From the NCBI GenBank assembly GCA_017165825.1, contig CM029367.1, positions 24,499,741 through 24,563,740 of the forward strand: a DNA stretch of 64,000 nucleotides, in the 5' to 3' direction. The stretch comes from Hepsetus odoe (Eukaryota > Chordata > Actinopteri > Characiformes > Hepsetidae). Positions 47,708-60,451 of the stretch are shown here, piece after piece (within the stretch, counting starts at the first letter, position 1; each line of letters starts with the position of its first letter). A program made the position numbers and the translations under genes. The notes below the pieces were generated by a model. It did not search any database and was not told the DNA's origin. It was given only the letters and a program-made list of their open reading frames with translations.

Positions 47708-47973
47708 CTGGTGGAAGGAAAGTTCTTGTAGTGAAAGGGCATCATATGAGGTTTAATAGGGAAATGGCTTATGGGAGTTTAGTATTATTTCATGGCCCAC
47801 TTGACTCTAGACAGAGGTTGTGATGTTAGATGTAGCAATGTGCTGTAAAAAACTGATTTGGGCCTTTTGAAGTAGCAAAAATCCTGTTTGTTTAGAATGT
47901 ATGACTTTTCCTGACAGCAATATTGTAACCATTCATTTACCATCCATTTGTTTCACTTGTACCTTATATATAT

Positions 47974-49866
47974 CAAGAAAATTAAAGGAAAACTTTGAAA
48001 ACACATCAGATCTCAATTGGAAAAAAAATCATACTGGATATCCATACTGATATGGAATGGGTAATGTGTTAGGAACAAAAGGATGGCACATCATTTGCTG
48101 AAAATGAAAATTATCAACCTATAGAGGGCTTCATTTGAAGTCACCAAGAAATTTAAACTGAAAAACTGCGGCAGGATAGTCCAATTAGCTGAAATGTCAT
48201 TGCAGCAACTCAAAATGGTACTCAGTAGTTTGTATGGCCCCCACATGCTTGTATGCACGCCTGACAACGTCGGGTCTCCTTATGAAAGGAAGGATGGTGT
48301 CCTGGGGTATCTCCTCCCACATCCTGACCAGGGCATCACTGAGCTCCTGGACAGTCTGAGGTGCAACCTGGCAGAGTCGGATGGACCAAAACATGATGTC
48401 CCAGAGATGTTCTATTTAGGATTTAGGTCAGGCGAGCATGGAGGCTAGTCAATGGTATCAATTCCTTCATCCTCCAGGAAGTGCCTACTTACTCTTGCCA
48501 CATGAAGCTGGGCATTATCCTGCACAAGGAGGAAACCCAGGACACACTACACCAGCGAAGGGTCTAACAATGGGTCTAATACCTAATGACAGTCAGGGTG
48601 CCATCGTTTATCCTGTACAGGACTGTGTGTCCCTCCATGGATATGCCTCCCCAGACCAACACTGACCCACCACTAACACCAATTTTGGTGTTCTCTGGCA
48701 AATTTCAGTCGAGCTGCATGGTGCCGGGCAGTGAGCACAGGGCCCACTAGAGGACATTGGGCCTTCAGGCCACCTTCAAGAACTCTGTTTCTAATAGTTT
48801 AGTCAGTGGCCCGCTGGAGGTCACTTTGTAGGGCTCTGGCAGTACTCATCCTGTTCCTCCTTGCACAAAGGACCAGATACTGGCCCTGCTGATGGGTTAA
48901 AGACCTCCGACAGCCCTGTCCAGCTCTCCTAGAGTAACTGCCTGCCTCCTGGAATCTCCAGTTGGATTCTCCATTTGAGAACTGAGGTTCAAAGTGATGA
49001 GGCGAAGAGGTTTTGAAGCTATAGCAAAGTTTATTAACAGAAGAGTAACAATGTTCTTCTTCAACTGGTCAGTTTTCTCTCTGCGTTGAATCCTCTACTT
49101 TGAATCCTCTATCCATCTACTTTGCACACTTCAGAGTGTGCTTTTTTATCTATCCCCCGGGAGCTCCAAGGCCTCCAATGGAGACATCTAATCAAAGACT
49201 ATGACCTTGTTTGGGTGTTTTTGACGTGCTAAGAAAGCGTAACTCAGAAAAAAACAGAGAAAATAGAGGTACAGTTGGTAATATGTTGGTTAAAGGTGAC
49301 AGGGATGTGAGGGAATGGTAGAAGCGAAGGGATTTAAGGACATGGAGTCAACTATGTGGTACATGGAGTTAGCTATGTGGCAGGGAGAAGAGAGAAGGAC
49401 ATAGAAATAGAGGATACAGATAGTACAACGAGTACAATAATATGAATAAATGAATAAAATCAAGTAAAATTAATCAAATCCATCATCCTCCAATCTCTTG
49501 AGACTGTGCTGGGAGACACAGCACACAATGGAACATATTGATGTGCCATCCTGGTGGAGCTGGACTGCCTGTGCAACCTCTGTAGGGTCCAGGTTTTGCC
49601 TCGTGCTACCAGTAGTGATACTGACCCTAGTCAAATGCAAAACTACTAAAAAGCAGTCAAAAAAAGATGAGGCAGGGAACAATGTCTGTGGCCTCCACCT
49701 GCAGAACCGTTCCTGTTTTTGGGGTCATCTCATTGTTGCCCCTTTAGTGCACCTGTTGTTAACTTCATCAACACCAAAATAGCTGACACTGATCAACAAG
49801 CCCCTCTGCTACTTAACTGACCAGATCAATATCCCAGAAGTTTAACTGACTTGATACTATACTCAT
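47974..49866 (-). mobile_element. Second copy of the mariner-type family, interrupted and truncated
   Basis: Same family as 21804-22922 in reverse. The plus-strand left end has AAATTAAAGGAAAACTTTGA. The right part (49490-49866) matches the leader of the first copy, including the transposase start on the minus strand (LDPTEVAQAVQLHQDG near 49600). It retains transposase sections missing from the first copy, but with many stops. The right inverted repeat is lost after about 49866. A foreign block of about 525 bp sits at 48961-49485. Confidence 0.85.
48961..49485 (-). mobile_element. LTR-like insertion (possible solo LTR) inside the mariner copy
   Basis: The block interrupts transposon sequence that is continuous in the other copy. 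CTCCA lies at both junctions, compatible with a 5-bp duplication. Read on the minus strand it has a TATA-like GATAAAAAAGC near 49145, followed downstream by AATAAA (plus TTTATT near 49029). This spacing suits an LTR. Clear TG/CA ends were not found. Confidence 0.4.
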
Positions 49867-51740
49867 AAGGGAGTTCTGAACATAGTTCTGTTGAAAATAG
49901 TGACCTCAAACTTAAATGTGAAAAGAAGAAAAAACTGTAACAGCAAGGAAAAACCAGGAGCAGGAGGTAGGTCTTTCCCAACCTTTGATTGGTGCTATTT
50001 GTTTGGGTTTATTTTTAAATAGAAACAGATTTAGACTTGTCAGAATCAATTTAGATTGCAAAGAGGTTCTGCATCAGTATCAAAATCAACTCTGACTTTT
50101 TTCCATCTTTCTTATTTCTAGGAAGAATCTCCCTCACTCTCCACATTTTTAAATTTACCACAGAATAGACATAGTTTTTCAAATACGAATACTTATTTAT
50201 TTATCTTGCTGTGTAAAATAAATAAGACATATTCTAACATCAACATTATATTTGTTTACGCCGTTACAATTACGAAGACAGATCTTATCATCATTACCAG
50301 GCCTACATTTGTGCATCAGACTTGGATGCAACAGACATTTAAACATGAGTGGAATGTTTTCAGACAGTGTTCTAACATGATTATAGTGTCTTGCTCTGCT
50401 TTTAAAGATGATTTCTACTGTAGGTGTCCCCAGGATAAAAACTCATCCCAAACATTCAGCCACGTTCTCTCTCTCTTTCTTATTGCTGAAACAAATAGCT
50501 CTATTCATAAAATCAGTGAAGACTTTATACAAAACATTTGATTTGAAGAAGCAAACTATCATTTCTCGAGTCTTGTATATTCTTTTTGGAAGATGTCACA
50601 GACACTGTATTCAATTCAACAGCCAACATTAGTTTTGAATCCTTCCTCCTGCTTTTCTTTAATTTGGACTCAAGATTTACTGCTGCTGGTTGCTGTTTAC
50701 TGTCTTCTGTTGGAATACATATAATTTATAATGTAGGTCAGTGTGGGAGTGATATTCAATAAGGCATAAAATTCATTTAGATTTAAATATTAAATAAATT
50801 CTAATGTTTAATTAAAAAGAAGACTTTTTTTCCTCAACTGAACCCTCCATTCATTGATAAGAATAATATTAATAACAGGTCATTGCCTAAGGAACAACTA
50901 TACCCTTCACTGCAAAGACGTAATGATAGATTCACTCCAGTAGATGGCTCAACAACTTAACAACTCACATCACTTTGCCTGCAATCACAGTGCTATGTAA
51001 TTGGACTGATTCTGTCTAAATATAAAAAATAGGCTTTAAGATCAGTGTGCCAACCTCTAATAACCTGGTGACAATGATTATGCTCACTTGGATTAATGTG
51101 TCTAAAATTAATTACAACATTTTCTGGCAATTAATAATCCATGAATCAAAGTGCAGGTTATAATTTCCCCCAGGCTGAAGGACCGTTTCCTATCTTGAGG
51201 ACTTTGTGTCACGCTTGTGATTTATTGATTAAAACAACACACATGTCAGGGGAAATAGGATAGCTGGGTGAGCAACAGCACTTGTTTACAAAGGTAAAAT
51301 TGATCTCTCATGCATTTGAAGACTCCACAGCGTTCAGGGGTCTGGAATAAGCACAGCATGGGGTTGGTGAACTGAAATCAAAATCAAAGTAGTAGAAGTA
51401 GTAGTAGTACCATTATTTCTGTATATCTATATTTTATAAACTGCTGAGCAAATTATAGCCCTTAAGGTCTGCTTGAAGTTTTCTTATGCAATCTGTGAGG
51501 TGCTGGAACTAAAGGAAGACTTTGGCACATATCCTGTGTCCAGTGATCATCCAATACTGTGATCTAAGGACAAATTAATAGGTGTTAAAGATCAAATTTG
51601 TAAGCTCAGTGTTTCTTCAGATGGGGTGTGAAGACCAGTGGAAAAAGGTCTTTTAATCACGTCATGCTAACCTTAACCAGGTTTGCATTGTGTGTTTATT
51701 TGAGGCTAACAAATAGGGGAAAAAAATGTCCTCCTGTCTG
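49867..51740. other. Intergenic region downstream of gprin2
   Basis: AT-rich with no recognised gene or transposon. A minus-strand AATAAA (plus TTTATT at 51695-51700) lies about 40 bp beyond the gprin2 stop and may be its poly(A) signal. The open frame at 50206-50541 shows no family features. Confidence 0.45.
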
Positions 51741-53198
51741 TCAGTCTACTGCAGTAGTGGTGCGGGTACAACAACCTGGAGGACGCAGTGCAGCCATTAA
51801 TCCTCTCTTTCTATGCTGGCTCTTCCCCATGCTGTTCTGGGACATATTTGTGTCCTGTCGCGCGAGCTTTGCTGCCCTTACTGCAGTTTCCTTAATTTGC
51901 AGCTCCAGGTGTTTCTGGATGGCCAGGCCCAGTTCCTCAGGGTCCACCGAAGCTCCGTAAACCTCCCATGTCATTCCTTCTGCATCCCATTTCACCTCCT
52001 TAACCGGAGACTTCTGGGATACTGAAGGTTTGTGTGTACTATTCTTCTCATCCACAAGACAAACCTCAGGGAAAACGTGTTGAGGTGGCCTTTCCAAATC
52101 CATCTGAATTCCAACCTGAACCCCAATATCCCTGAACTCCTTGCTAGATGTCATGGTACCTGCATCTCTGGTGCTTCTACCTTCATCTCCAGCTTGCTGC
52201 TGCATACACCCAACCTGCCGTAATGGACCTGGCCAGTTGCAGTCCAGGTTGCAGCAACGGAGCAGCCGCTTGGCATCCAGCCCTGTCTCACTCACTGAGG
52301 AAACGAGTGGTGGGAGGGTCAGCAGGGCGGGACCACCCATCTGACCTCTGCAGTCTCCCTCCATACCAGTGAGTCTTGGCAACAGCTGGGCAGGAACTGG
52401 AATGGGCTGAGGATGACAGTAGCCAGCAAAAGTGTCCTGAAGAGTTGCATGGTTGTATGAACTGCAGCAGATAGCCTCCTCCACTCGTGAGTGTTTTGAG
52501 TCCCTAACATGATCTCCTGATAACTGTGCATGGCCAGAATTGCAGATATGAACGCAGCAGCTTTGTTGAATAGGGCTGCCTGAGCCACTGCTGCCTGCCA
52601 TGCAGAAAGTGGTGGTAGTGTTGCTGTGCTGCAGTTGCATGGCCTGCTTGCAAAGTAAAGGATGGATGGGTGCTTCTTGTTTTTTACCCAGACAACTACG
52701 GCCATGGGATTCACAGTGAAGAGTAGGTGCAGGCCCTTCTTTCTGTATCTGCAGGCTATCCGAATGGCTCCTCTGAACGGACAGCTTAGCTGGGGCCAGA
52801 CACTGTTTTCTCAAGTCTGTGTGTGAAGATGAAGCGTTCTCAGTAAAGGCCAGGGGCGCCTGCTCGTTCCGATGGTTCATACCGACTGCTAGCTGTAGTT
52901 CTACCCCCTCAGATATGTGAACTTCTGCAATGCTGTGAGGGCGCATGGCATTGTGAACAGCTAAGCGGTCGACTGCACGGCGTGTCACTGGAGCTCTCGT
53001 TTTCACTTTTATATGAATTTCATCTTCTTGTACTTTTTCTGAACACGACACCTCACTGGAACTCTTACGGAGCTCCTCAGGCTGGATTTGCCCCTTCACC
53101 AGTTCAGTAGAGGTCTTTGAAAGTGGTAGAATGCTGTCACTGGTGACATTATTCTGCTCAGATGGTATGATGTCTTCTGGTGCAAGTTGTTCAGCCAT
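51741..53198 (-). CDS. gprin2: G protein-regulated inducer of neurite outgrowth 2, 485 aa
   Basis: Membrane-associated neuronal protein that binds activated Gi/o-family alpha subunits and promotes neurite growth. One coding exon. An acceptor (TTCTTTCAG on the minus strand) lies just upstream, leaving TTTTCA before the ATG at 53196-53198. The longer open frame above it is intron. The identifying C-terminal domain reads SPVKEVKWDAEGMTWEVYGA followed by SVDPEELGLAIQKHLELQ, then a basic stretch and a cysteine pair (PGCC) that may be palmitoylated. Weaker matches to GPRIN2 in the same order are QRSHSD, LVSSVSETGL, TMTSSKEF and HVFPEV. Length fits GPRIN2 (about 458 aa in human) rather than the longer GPRIN1 or GPRIN3. 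The middle is low in conserved structure. Confidence 0.92.
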   Translation of the reverse strand: MAEQLAPEDIIPSEQNNVTSDSILPLSKTSTELVKGQIQPEELRKSSSEVSCSEKVQEDEIHIKVKTRAPVTRRAVDRLAVHNAMRPHSIAEVHISEGVELQLAVGMNHRNEQAPLAFTENASSSHTDLRKQCLAPAKLSVQRSHSDSLQIQKEGPAPTLHCESHGRSCLGKKQEAPIHPLLCKQAMQLQHSNTTTTFCMAGSSGSGSPIQQSCCVHICNSGHAQLSGDHVRDSKHSRVEEAICCSSYNHATLQDTFAGYCHPQPIPVPAQLLPRLTGMEGDCRGQMGGPALLTLPPLVSSVSETGLDAKRLLRCCNLDCNWPGPLRQVGCMQQQAGDEGRSTRDAGTMTSSKEFRDIGVQVGIQMDLERPPQHVFPEVCLVDEKNSTHKPSVSQKSPVKEVKWDAEGMTWEVYGASVDPEELGLAIQKHLELQIKETAVRAAKLARQDTNMSQNSMGKSQHRKRGLMAALRPPGCCTRTTTAVD

Positions 53199-55510
53199 TG
53201 AAAACTGAAAGAAGATTGAATATAAGAACTGGTTATGTTTTTTGGGGTTTTTTAAGTGCAGTTTTTGCCAACAATACAAAAAAGGCCTAAGCCTAACAAG
53301 AGATACATTAAATATCCTGAACAAGATAACATGAACTGGATAGTAAATTGTTTAACAATATGCAATGTGCCATAGAGTTACTGATTAGACATGGGATAAT
53401 GATTAAATATATAAAGTAAGGCACAGCTGGACTGTGACTGCGAAACACAGCAGAGTTACTAAACTAACCTTCCTTATAAGCCTTACAACAAAATCATGAC
53501 CCATAATGTATTTTCCCTCAAGCAATCTGTCCCATAAACAAAAATACACCCTTTTGGGCAAAATAAACGCTTATTTTTTAAGCGTGTTACTTTATTAACA
53601 GGCACAGTTGCATTTTACTGATTCGATTCAACAGTATTAAAGGGGAGCTCATCTGAGCCATGCATTTAAACATGAATTTATTAATTTATTTATTTTAATA
53701 CTGTTTCTGGTCAGCCCCTGAATGGGTTTTGTTCAAAATCCAAACCCAAAAGGTCAGTGGATTTTCCATCAGATATTTCTACACTTGGACAGTGAATGTG
53801 GAAGTCATCTTTAAATAATGGGCCAAGATTAAATGAATAAGATCAAGTCAGGAATCATTCAGATTAGCATCTGCTGGTTCTTTAGATCATCAAAATAATA
53901 GAGGAGTTTACACTTTAAGAAATGGGACAGGCATACAAACAGGAAGATCAGAATTGGAAAAGCTTATTGATCCTGATGGAAGTCATGTTTACATGGCATA
54001 AGATCAGATCTCTCAGTATCTCTACAATATTTACCAACTGCCTAACGTTTGTGAAACCTGATGCTTGAAAATTAAACATTTTACTGCCATTGGCTTTATC
54101 GCTAGATCATCTGGGGTTCATCAATGTTTAGCATCCCCTCCTAGTCTTAGGTTACTGTGTGTAGACTACTATTGCTGATTTCTTTGTTATTAAGAACTAT
54201 GTTAAAAGTCATGGCATAATTGACTGTATCAGACTAAGAGTATATGCATATGGTAAGTTTTACGTTTATAAAAAATCTTTGAATATATATCCAGTGCAAA
54301 GATTGGATGTAAGTGCATTAATATATAAAAAAGCCTGTTTATTCACATTTAACAGGCGCTCTTATCCAGAGCGACTTTCATGTCATGATTAGAGGGACAG
54401 TCTCCCCTGGAGCAACTCCGGGTTAAGGGTCTTGCTCAGGGACCCAATGGTGGTACTGCTAGAGGTGGGATTTGAACCTGGGACCTCTTGATCCATAGGC
54501 AAGTACCCTACCACTAGACTACTGACACCCCCTGTTTACTCCATTTAGTGGATGCATACATCATACATATGGCTGTAAAATGAAAGAAATGGTATAAGGA
54601 AATATTTTTTGCAAAGCATACGCAGAAGTGGATTAAAGAAAGATCAGCAATCAGATAAGCTCATTGTTAGACATGCCAAACAAAAAAGGTGAAGTAAATA
54701 CTGTCCACACAGGTGCATAAATAAAGGGACTCCCTGAGAATCTGCTCCAGTCAGTGTCACACTCTCAGATACGTATTATATTTGTTTAGGGTTAAGTTGT
54801 TTTTTTTTTGTTTTTTTTTTGCATCAGCATTCCTAAACTGCTAAATATAGAAATATCAGATACCACTGCTCTTTCACATGCTGCTCAGTTAGCGGTGAAG
54901 AGAGCCATTAACTGCCCGCATAGCCCCAGGTGTTATTGTAATTCAATGAGAATCAACTGACTTGAGTGACCAGGTTGTTTTTTGAGGTCAGTGAACTTCA
55001 ATTTAGCAGTTTACTCAAGGTTGCTGATCTTTAGCTCTGCCTGCTGGAGCTGGAGATATAAAACCTCATAACATACCACAGAATGAAAAATACTAACCTC
55101 AGTATTATTTATGTCTAAAGGGCTAAACCTTATATCAGTATCTATTAGTAAATAGCGCATGCATTTGGAAATATAAAATGGATTGATTGTACTTCATAGT
55201 AATTCATTTAAAAGATTCTTGCTGACTGCATTAAAGCTGTTCTGCACAGAGAGAAGAGCGCAGGTATACACTTGCTCAGGGCCTGCATACAATATTCTTC
55301 CATAAGGGCTAAAAATACCCAACAAGGGAAGGTCCCTTCCTTGTGCATCCACACACATACACACACACACATTCAGAGGTGCCAGACAGCCAGCTGTCTT
55401 CCAATTACGCCTTTTACCCAAACAGTCGTCCTGTGAGTCACTAGTATACTTGTTGTAATACTAGCTAATGTATTACACAATAAAATGAATGCATGCTCGA
55501 AATCATCCTT
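53199..55510 (-). other. Probable gprin2 5' UTR intron
   Basis: No coding exon is seen. It holds a family B SINE at 54347-54533 and a T-rich run near 54800. Its intron status depends on the candidate first exon at 55513. Confidence 0.4.
54347..54533 (-). mobile_element. SINE family B
   Basis: Minus-strand copy with the tail GGCGCTCTTATCCAGAGCGA at the left, then GGTCTTGCTCAGGGACCC, a B-box-like GGGATTTGAACC, and the A-box head near 54520. Confidence 0.9.
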
Positions 55511-55512
55511 AC

Positions 55513-55640
55513 CCTGTGCTGAGAGAATCAGATGTGCCTTGTCTTTTCCTTGATCTTTCGCTCTCTGCTGCCTTTCCCAGCCCCCCCTTTCCTTTCTTCC
55601 TCCCTTTAATGTCGGCTTGCAGTCATCCTAGCGTCAGTGC
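55513..55640 (-). promoter_or_regulatory. gprin2: Candidate noncoding first exon of gprin2
   Basis: On the minus strand TCTCAGCACAGG is followed by GTAAGGATG, a good donor at 55511-55512. Purine-rich sequence lies upstream on that strand. The 5' limit is not determined. Assignment to gprin2 is inference. Confidence 0.3.
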
Positions 55641-56082
55641 ACACAGGACATTGTAGAGGGACAGGCAAGTGGGTAGGCAGTGGTGTCTACTTCTACACAC
55701 ACACACCCACACATACACATCCACAGGTGAAACCCCCTCTTTTCCTCCTCCTTTTCTCACTTAGTCCATCAGACACCACCCATTCTGACAGTCTCCTCCC
55801 CCTTCTCCGCCACCCGCTCTTCTAATGTTTCTTTTCCAGCAGCAGAAAGGATGGATGGAGCCTCAGGATAATCTCCTCTCTCATCTGATTACGAACTCAC
55901 GCATCTTCAAATCCCCAGCTTGGAGGAAGTTTAAGAGGGTGTGTGTGAGGGAGAGGGGAACAGAGAGAGAGAGGTTGGGATGGAGTTGATTGAAGGGGGT
56001 GAAAAGGGATGAGATGATGAAAAGACATGGTGGTGACAGTTAAACTGCCAGTATCACTGCTCTTTTCCCCCAAATGAGAAAT

Positions 56083-56122
<40 letters not shown>

Positions 56123-57300
56123 TAAAATCCAGGCTTGAGTGGATATAAACTACACATAGTTACTGATACTGAAATATAGGCAGGACATGTGAGTCAGACC
56201 AGCCCAAACACCTCAGGTAAGAAAGTACACACACACTGCAGGACTCTCTCACACCTATTTCCTCTCACAACCTCTAACAGCTCGCACTCTCCCACCATCA
56301 CTCTGCTCTGTTGCTATGGCAACAACATTGCTCAATGGGAATAGGATGAATTGTGTTTGTTTAATTTATTTATTTTATCCTTTTTTTTCTTTTTCGCTAC
56401 ACTGAGAAACATCACTGAGGGAGCACACCTCAGAGCATCCATACTTCTATGCCATGGGAAAAAGCGAATTTATTGAATGCCCCAAGATTTCAGCCGTACT
56501 TGATGTGGAAAAATTGAGCTTTTTTAAAGCATTTGATTATACGCATTTCAACTACAGTCGACTTTGGTACATTTCTTCAGTGAACCATAACCAGGAATTT
56601 TTTTGCCATGCACTGTTTATGATACAAAACAGCCATCATAAGGGTTACCTGCAATCATTCAGTGAGAAATTGGAGGGACCCCTTGAGTGTTCAGGGATTA
56701 AAATGGTCTCTGGTTCCTAATCTTGTCTTAATTTTATCCTAAAGCTCTTAATATTGTCTTAAATAATTGTCTTAATAAAGTTTAATTTTCAAAAACCCAT
56801 AATAGTTAGACTATCTATTTCATTCATTCAACATTTTATGATCATTTCATTTACCGCATACATTTAAAACTTCTTACCTAACCTTTGATGTCATACATCT
56901 GTATACCCATACAGATGACAAACCAAAACTGTCATTTCTTGGACAAGAAAAACAAACATTTAACAGAAAAAGATGCTGTAAGTTCGGTGGTGAACGGTGG
57001 TGCAGTAATCTTTGAGTTTTTGTGATTGCTTCTTAGTTGGGTTGCCCTGGAGCCTTCTGTGGAGGTCTCCTCTGGTTTGCCTCTAGATGGGACTGTGTTA
57101 GTAGGTGTGTCTGTTCTGCAATGGACTGGTGATCTGCCTTTCACCCTTTAAGCATTGGAATAGGCTCCAGATCTTCAAGGGTGTGCCTTACTGTGCCTTA
57201 CTGTGACAATGGTGAAAATAGTTCAGCAGAAGGTAAACAACTCCATACTAAATCTCAAAATAAACGTGAACTACACTACAAAGTAGTGTTGGGGTAACCC
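55641..57300. other. Gene-poor region with simple repeats
   Basis: CA-rich runs near 55697-55725 and a GA microsatellite at 56083-56120. The open frame at 56454-56720 has no recognisable motif. The segment near 56990-57170 looks like a degenerate dispersed repeat (ATGGACTGGTGATCTGCC). No gene is supported. Confidence 0.4.
56083..56120. repeat. GA microsatellite
   Basis: About 19 uninterrupted AG units. Confidence 0.95.
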
Positions 57301-57304
57301 TAGA

Positions 57305-57512
57305 GTTGCCCTGGATCGGAAGATTGTGGGTTTGATTCCCTCACCAGTAGGTTGCCCTGAGGTACCCTTGAGCAAGGTACCGTCCCCATCACTGCTCCCC
57401 GGGCGCTTTCAATTGCTGCCCCCTGCTGCACGTGTGTATGGGTGAAATGCAGAGGTTTAATTTCGTTGTGCTGAGTTTCACAATGACAAGGGTTGTCACT
57501 TTCACTTTTCAA
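57305..57512 (+). mobile_element. SINE family A
   Basis: Plus-strand copy beginning in the head (GTTGCCCTGGATCGGAAGAT), with B-box-like GTGGGTTTGATTCCCTC and the tail GGTTGTCACTTTCACTTTTC. The first A-box bases are missing. Confidence 0.85.
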
Positions 57513-58492
57513 AGGATGTCTGTCCTGTAACTGCGATGCTGCAGAGGGAAATATAGAAACTGTCATCTGCCAGGAATAAAATCAGAAAGCGTGTGAGTTA
57601 TGTTTATAATCCATTTTGTAATGCTGGAGAGACAAGGCACGACAAAAAGGTTACAAGAAAGCAAATCACAGTTATGTAATCTCATTAGACTGTCCACATA
57701 CAGTCAGTCCAAATTTTACTGCTCACCCCTTCTGTCTTTCTCCACTTTTTTAGGTATCTGTGTCTTTTATTTCAGTGCTTTTTATCAGAGGCCACATGAA
57801 CCAGCTCAGTTATTGTTTATTAGAAGTTGAACATTTGTGTTCTAAAATCATCTTTGTGTGTGTTTCCTCACTGTGAGAGTTTTTCTGCTATGCATGTATT
57901 ACAAAATGGGTATATATTAGCAAATGAAATAAAGCTGACCAGACAAAACCTGAAAAATCTTTGGTTCAGACTGACCGCAATGAAACTAAAGTCTAAAAAT
58001 GTAAAAATCACGTTTTTTAAGCTTTCATTTTCCATACAATTTTGCTGAGCTGTGTTCATAAAGACTGGAGTTTTGCTTCTTTATTAAAGAATAATGTGGT
58101 TTTTGGACTGTATTTAGCAGCATACTTGTGCTTGTCTGATTGGAAGATGTACAGTATGGAACAGTTGTCGGAGTTGATGGACATGGAGGATTAAGATCAG
58201 GAGTCTTACTCAAACAGCCTGGACATCTGGTGACGAGTTAGACCAGATGTGTGTGGATTAAATAACAGAAAACAGATAAATGCATGTAGGGTTATGTAGG
58301 TACAATTGCCTGTGGAGAACAGCACAATCATTTTTTTAAAGCTAAAAAATGTAGTTTGATCCAAACACACAGGAAACCCCCAACAGCAGTGTTTACATGA
58401 GGAATCAAAATTCAGCCTCCTAGCAACTTTGCCAGTATCACTGCTCTTTTCCCCCAGCTGAGAAATAGGGACCTGACCTATTTGACAACCAG

Positions 58493-58696
58493 GGGCGGTG
58501 GTGGCCTAGTGGTTAGGGAGTAGCCTGGATTGGAAGATTGTGGGTTCAATTCCTTCACCAGTAGATTGCCTTGAGGTGCCCTTGAGCAAGGTACCGTCCC
58601 TATCATTGCTCCTTGGGTGCTTTCAATAACTGCCCCCTGCTGCACGTGTGTGTATGCATTTCACAATGACAAGGGTTGTCACTTTCATTTTTTCAG
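58493..58696 (+). mobile_element. SINE family A
   Basis: Plus-strand copy with the head GGGCGGTGGTGGCCTAGTGG, B-box-like GTGGGTTCAATTCCTTC and the tail GGTTGTCACTTTCATTTTTTC. The part before the tail is shortened. Confidence 0.85.
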
Positions 58697-60184
58697 ACAT
58701 GTCACTACCAGACAAATGTTCTATAAGCTTTCCTCTTTTAAAGGCCAAAATCAAGCACCAATGGCTTTCTATATATTCTATTCACACCATTGTTACATAT
58801 CTGAAATACTGCAACCTCCATTTCTGTGTGAGAGACCCAAAACAAAATGACCTAATTTTGAAAAGAAACATACCCTGCAGTGTCCCATTATTGATGGGAA
58901 AAGAATACTGCTGGCTCAGTGGTGAAGATGAACCACTTTATTCAGAACAGTGTAGCTGTAGTAGCACAGTAGAGGTACAGTTCTAGCATAGGCCTTATGA
59001 TTACAGAAACAATCGTCCTGATCATGTGTTAGGTGAAGCTTAAAGAGGACGATAAAGAAAAAACACCATGTTTGTATATTGTATCAACTATGGATGATTT
59101 CCTTTGAGGTCCTGGTTTAAAGAATTATCAGGTTGAAAAAGGAAAGGTTACAGAGGAATGAAAATGTCAGTGACTTACATGAGGCTTGTTCTTTTCCAAG
59201 TGCATATAGACATTTTAGTGTATTCACCCACAAAACACGCTTTCAATCTGACTTGATCTTTGAACTTCACCTTACACTCACATACTGTGTTCTGCCTGTG
59301 TTGACATTGGCAGCAAACAATGGCTCCAACTCATAAACCATTTGACATCTCTGTGTACATAGTTCACTTTAGACAAAACGTACCAACACAATTCCAGCAC
59401 TGTTTTCTTCAAGCTTGCTGAACAGCATACAATCAATGTTGGAACAAAATCATACATTTGATTTTTTTTCTATTTAGTTGAGCTCTCCTTTTGAAGCATA
59501 TATGATTAATTGGCCAAAATGTTCCTTACCATGGTCCAAGAGGTTCCAAGCAGAGTACAGGCTTGTAGAATGTGTTTCAGGACTGCTTTGATGTGAGTGC
59601 ACCTTTTGGTCTAAATGACGCTCCTATGAACAGGTGAGTCATTGCAGTTCCAAAGGCTAACATTCCTTTGCTCACTTACTCTCTTCTTTCCCTCGAGCAA
59701 GGATTTTTCCTCTGGTCTTTTTTCACCTGACCTACCGCAGCCACACCCACATGGCCAGCTTCGTGTGTTCAAATTTTCACCTGCACAGGTGGCATGTGAG
59801 CACAAAGAGCTTTCACAAGACCTTAAGAAAATAGAGACATATAAATGTGATTGGATTTCAGCCTTTTGTCAGCTTTTAAGGGGGTTGGTCAAGTTTTTGT
59901 GGTGAGCAATTAACTAGAAGCAAAAATGCCATTATCTAAAATGAGGCAACTGGAGACGGCCTCAGATTAAGACCACATAATGCCCTGGGGCTACAGCAGT
60001 GTCAAGGGCGCTCTCCTTAGTATCACCCTTCACTAATATTTTCCTATTATGTTACCATGCTGATAGATAGCAGACAGTGGATATTCACATACACACTTTC
60101 TGCACCCTGGTAAACCCACCTGTAAATGAGAATAAAGGACAAATACAAATGGTATGCATAATACTACAACCTCTTTCACACTTT

Positions 60185-60384
60185 TACAGCATTTAGCAGA
60201 CGCTCTTATCCAGAGCAACATCCATGTCCTAATTACAGGGACAGTCCCCCTGGAGCAATTATGGGTTAAGCGTCTTGCTCAGGGACCCAGTGGTGGTAGT
60301 GCCAGAGGTGGGATTCAAACCTGGGACCTCTTGAGCCATAGGTCCATAGACAAGTATCCTACCACTAGACCACCATCACCCCGT
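60185..60384 (-). mobile_element. SINE family B, near full length
   Basis: Minus-strand copy with the tail GCATTTAGCAGACGCTCTTA at the left, the GGTGGTAGTGCCAGAGGTGG step, a B-box-like GGGATTCAAACCTGG, and the A-box head ending near 60384. Confidence 0.9.
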
Positions 60385-60451
60385 TTCATGTATGCTTACA
60401 CTTTAGGAGAAAAGGCTTAAATTTAAAGCGGAGAAAAAAATGTATGTCTCA

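Noticed and set aside
50206..50541. A 111-codon open frame on the plus strand
   Set aside because: It has an unusual composition and no convincing domain. A faint resemblance to glycosyltransferase segments did not hold up, and there are no splice-linked neighbours.
53199..53324. An upstream Met extending the gprin2 frame by 42 residues
   Set aside because: A clear TTCTTTCAG acceptor lies between it and the conventional start, and the extra residues look like translated intron.
56454..56720. An 88-codon open frame on the plus strand
   Set aside because: It has no recognisable motif and AT-rich composition like the surrounding noncoding sequence.
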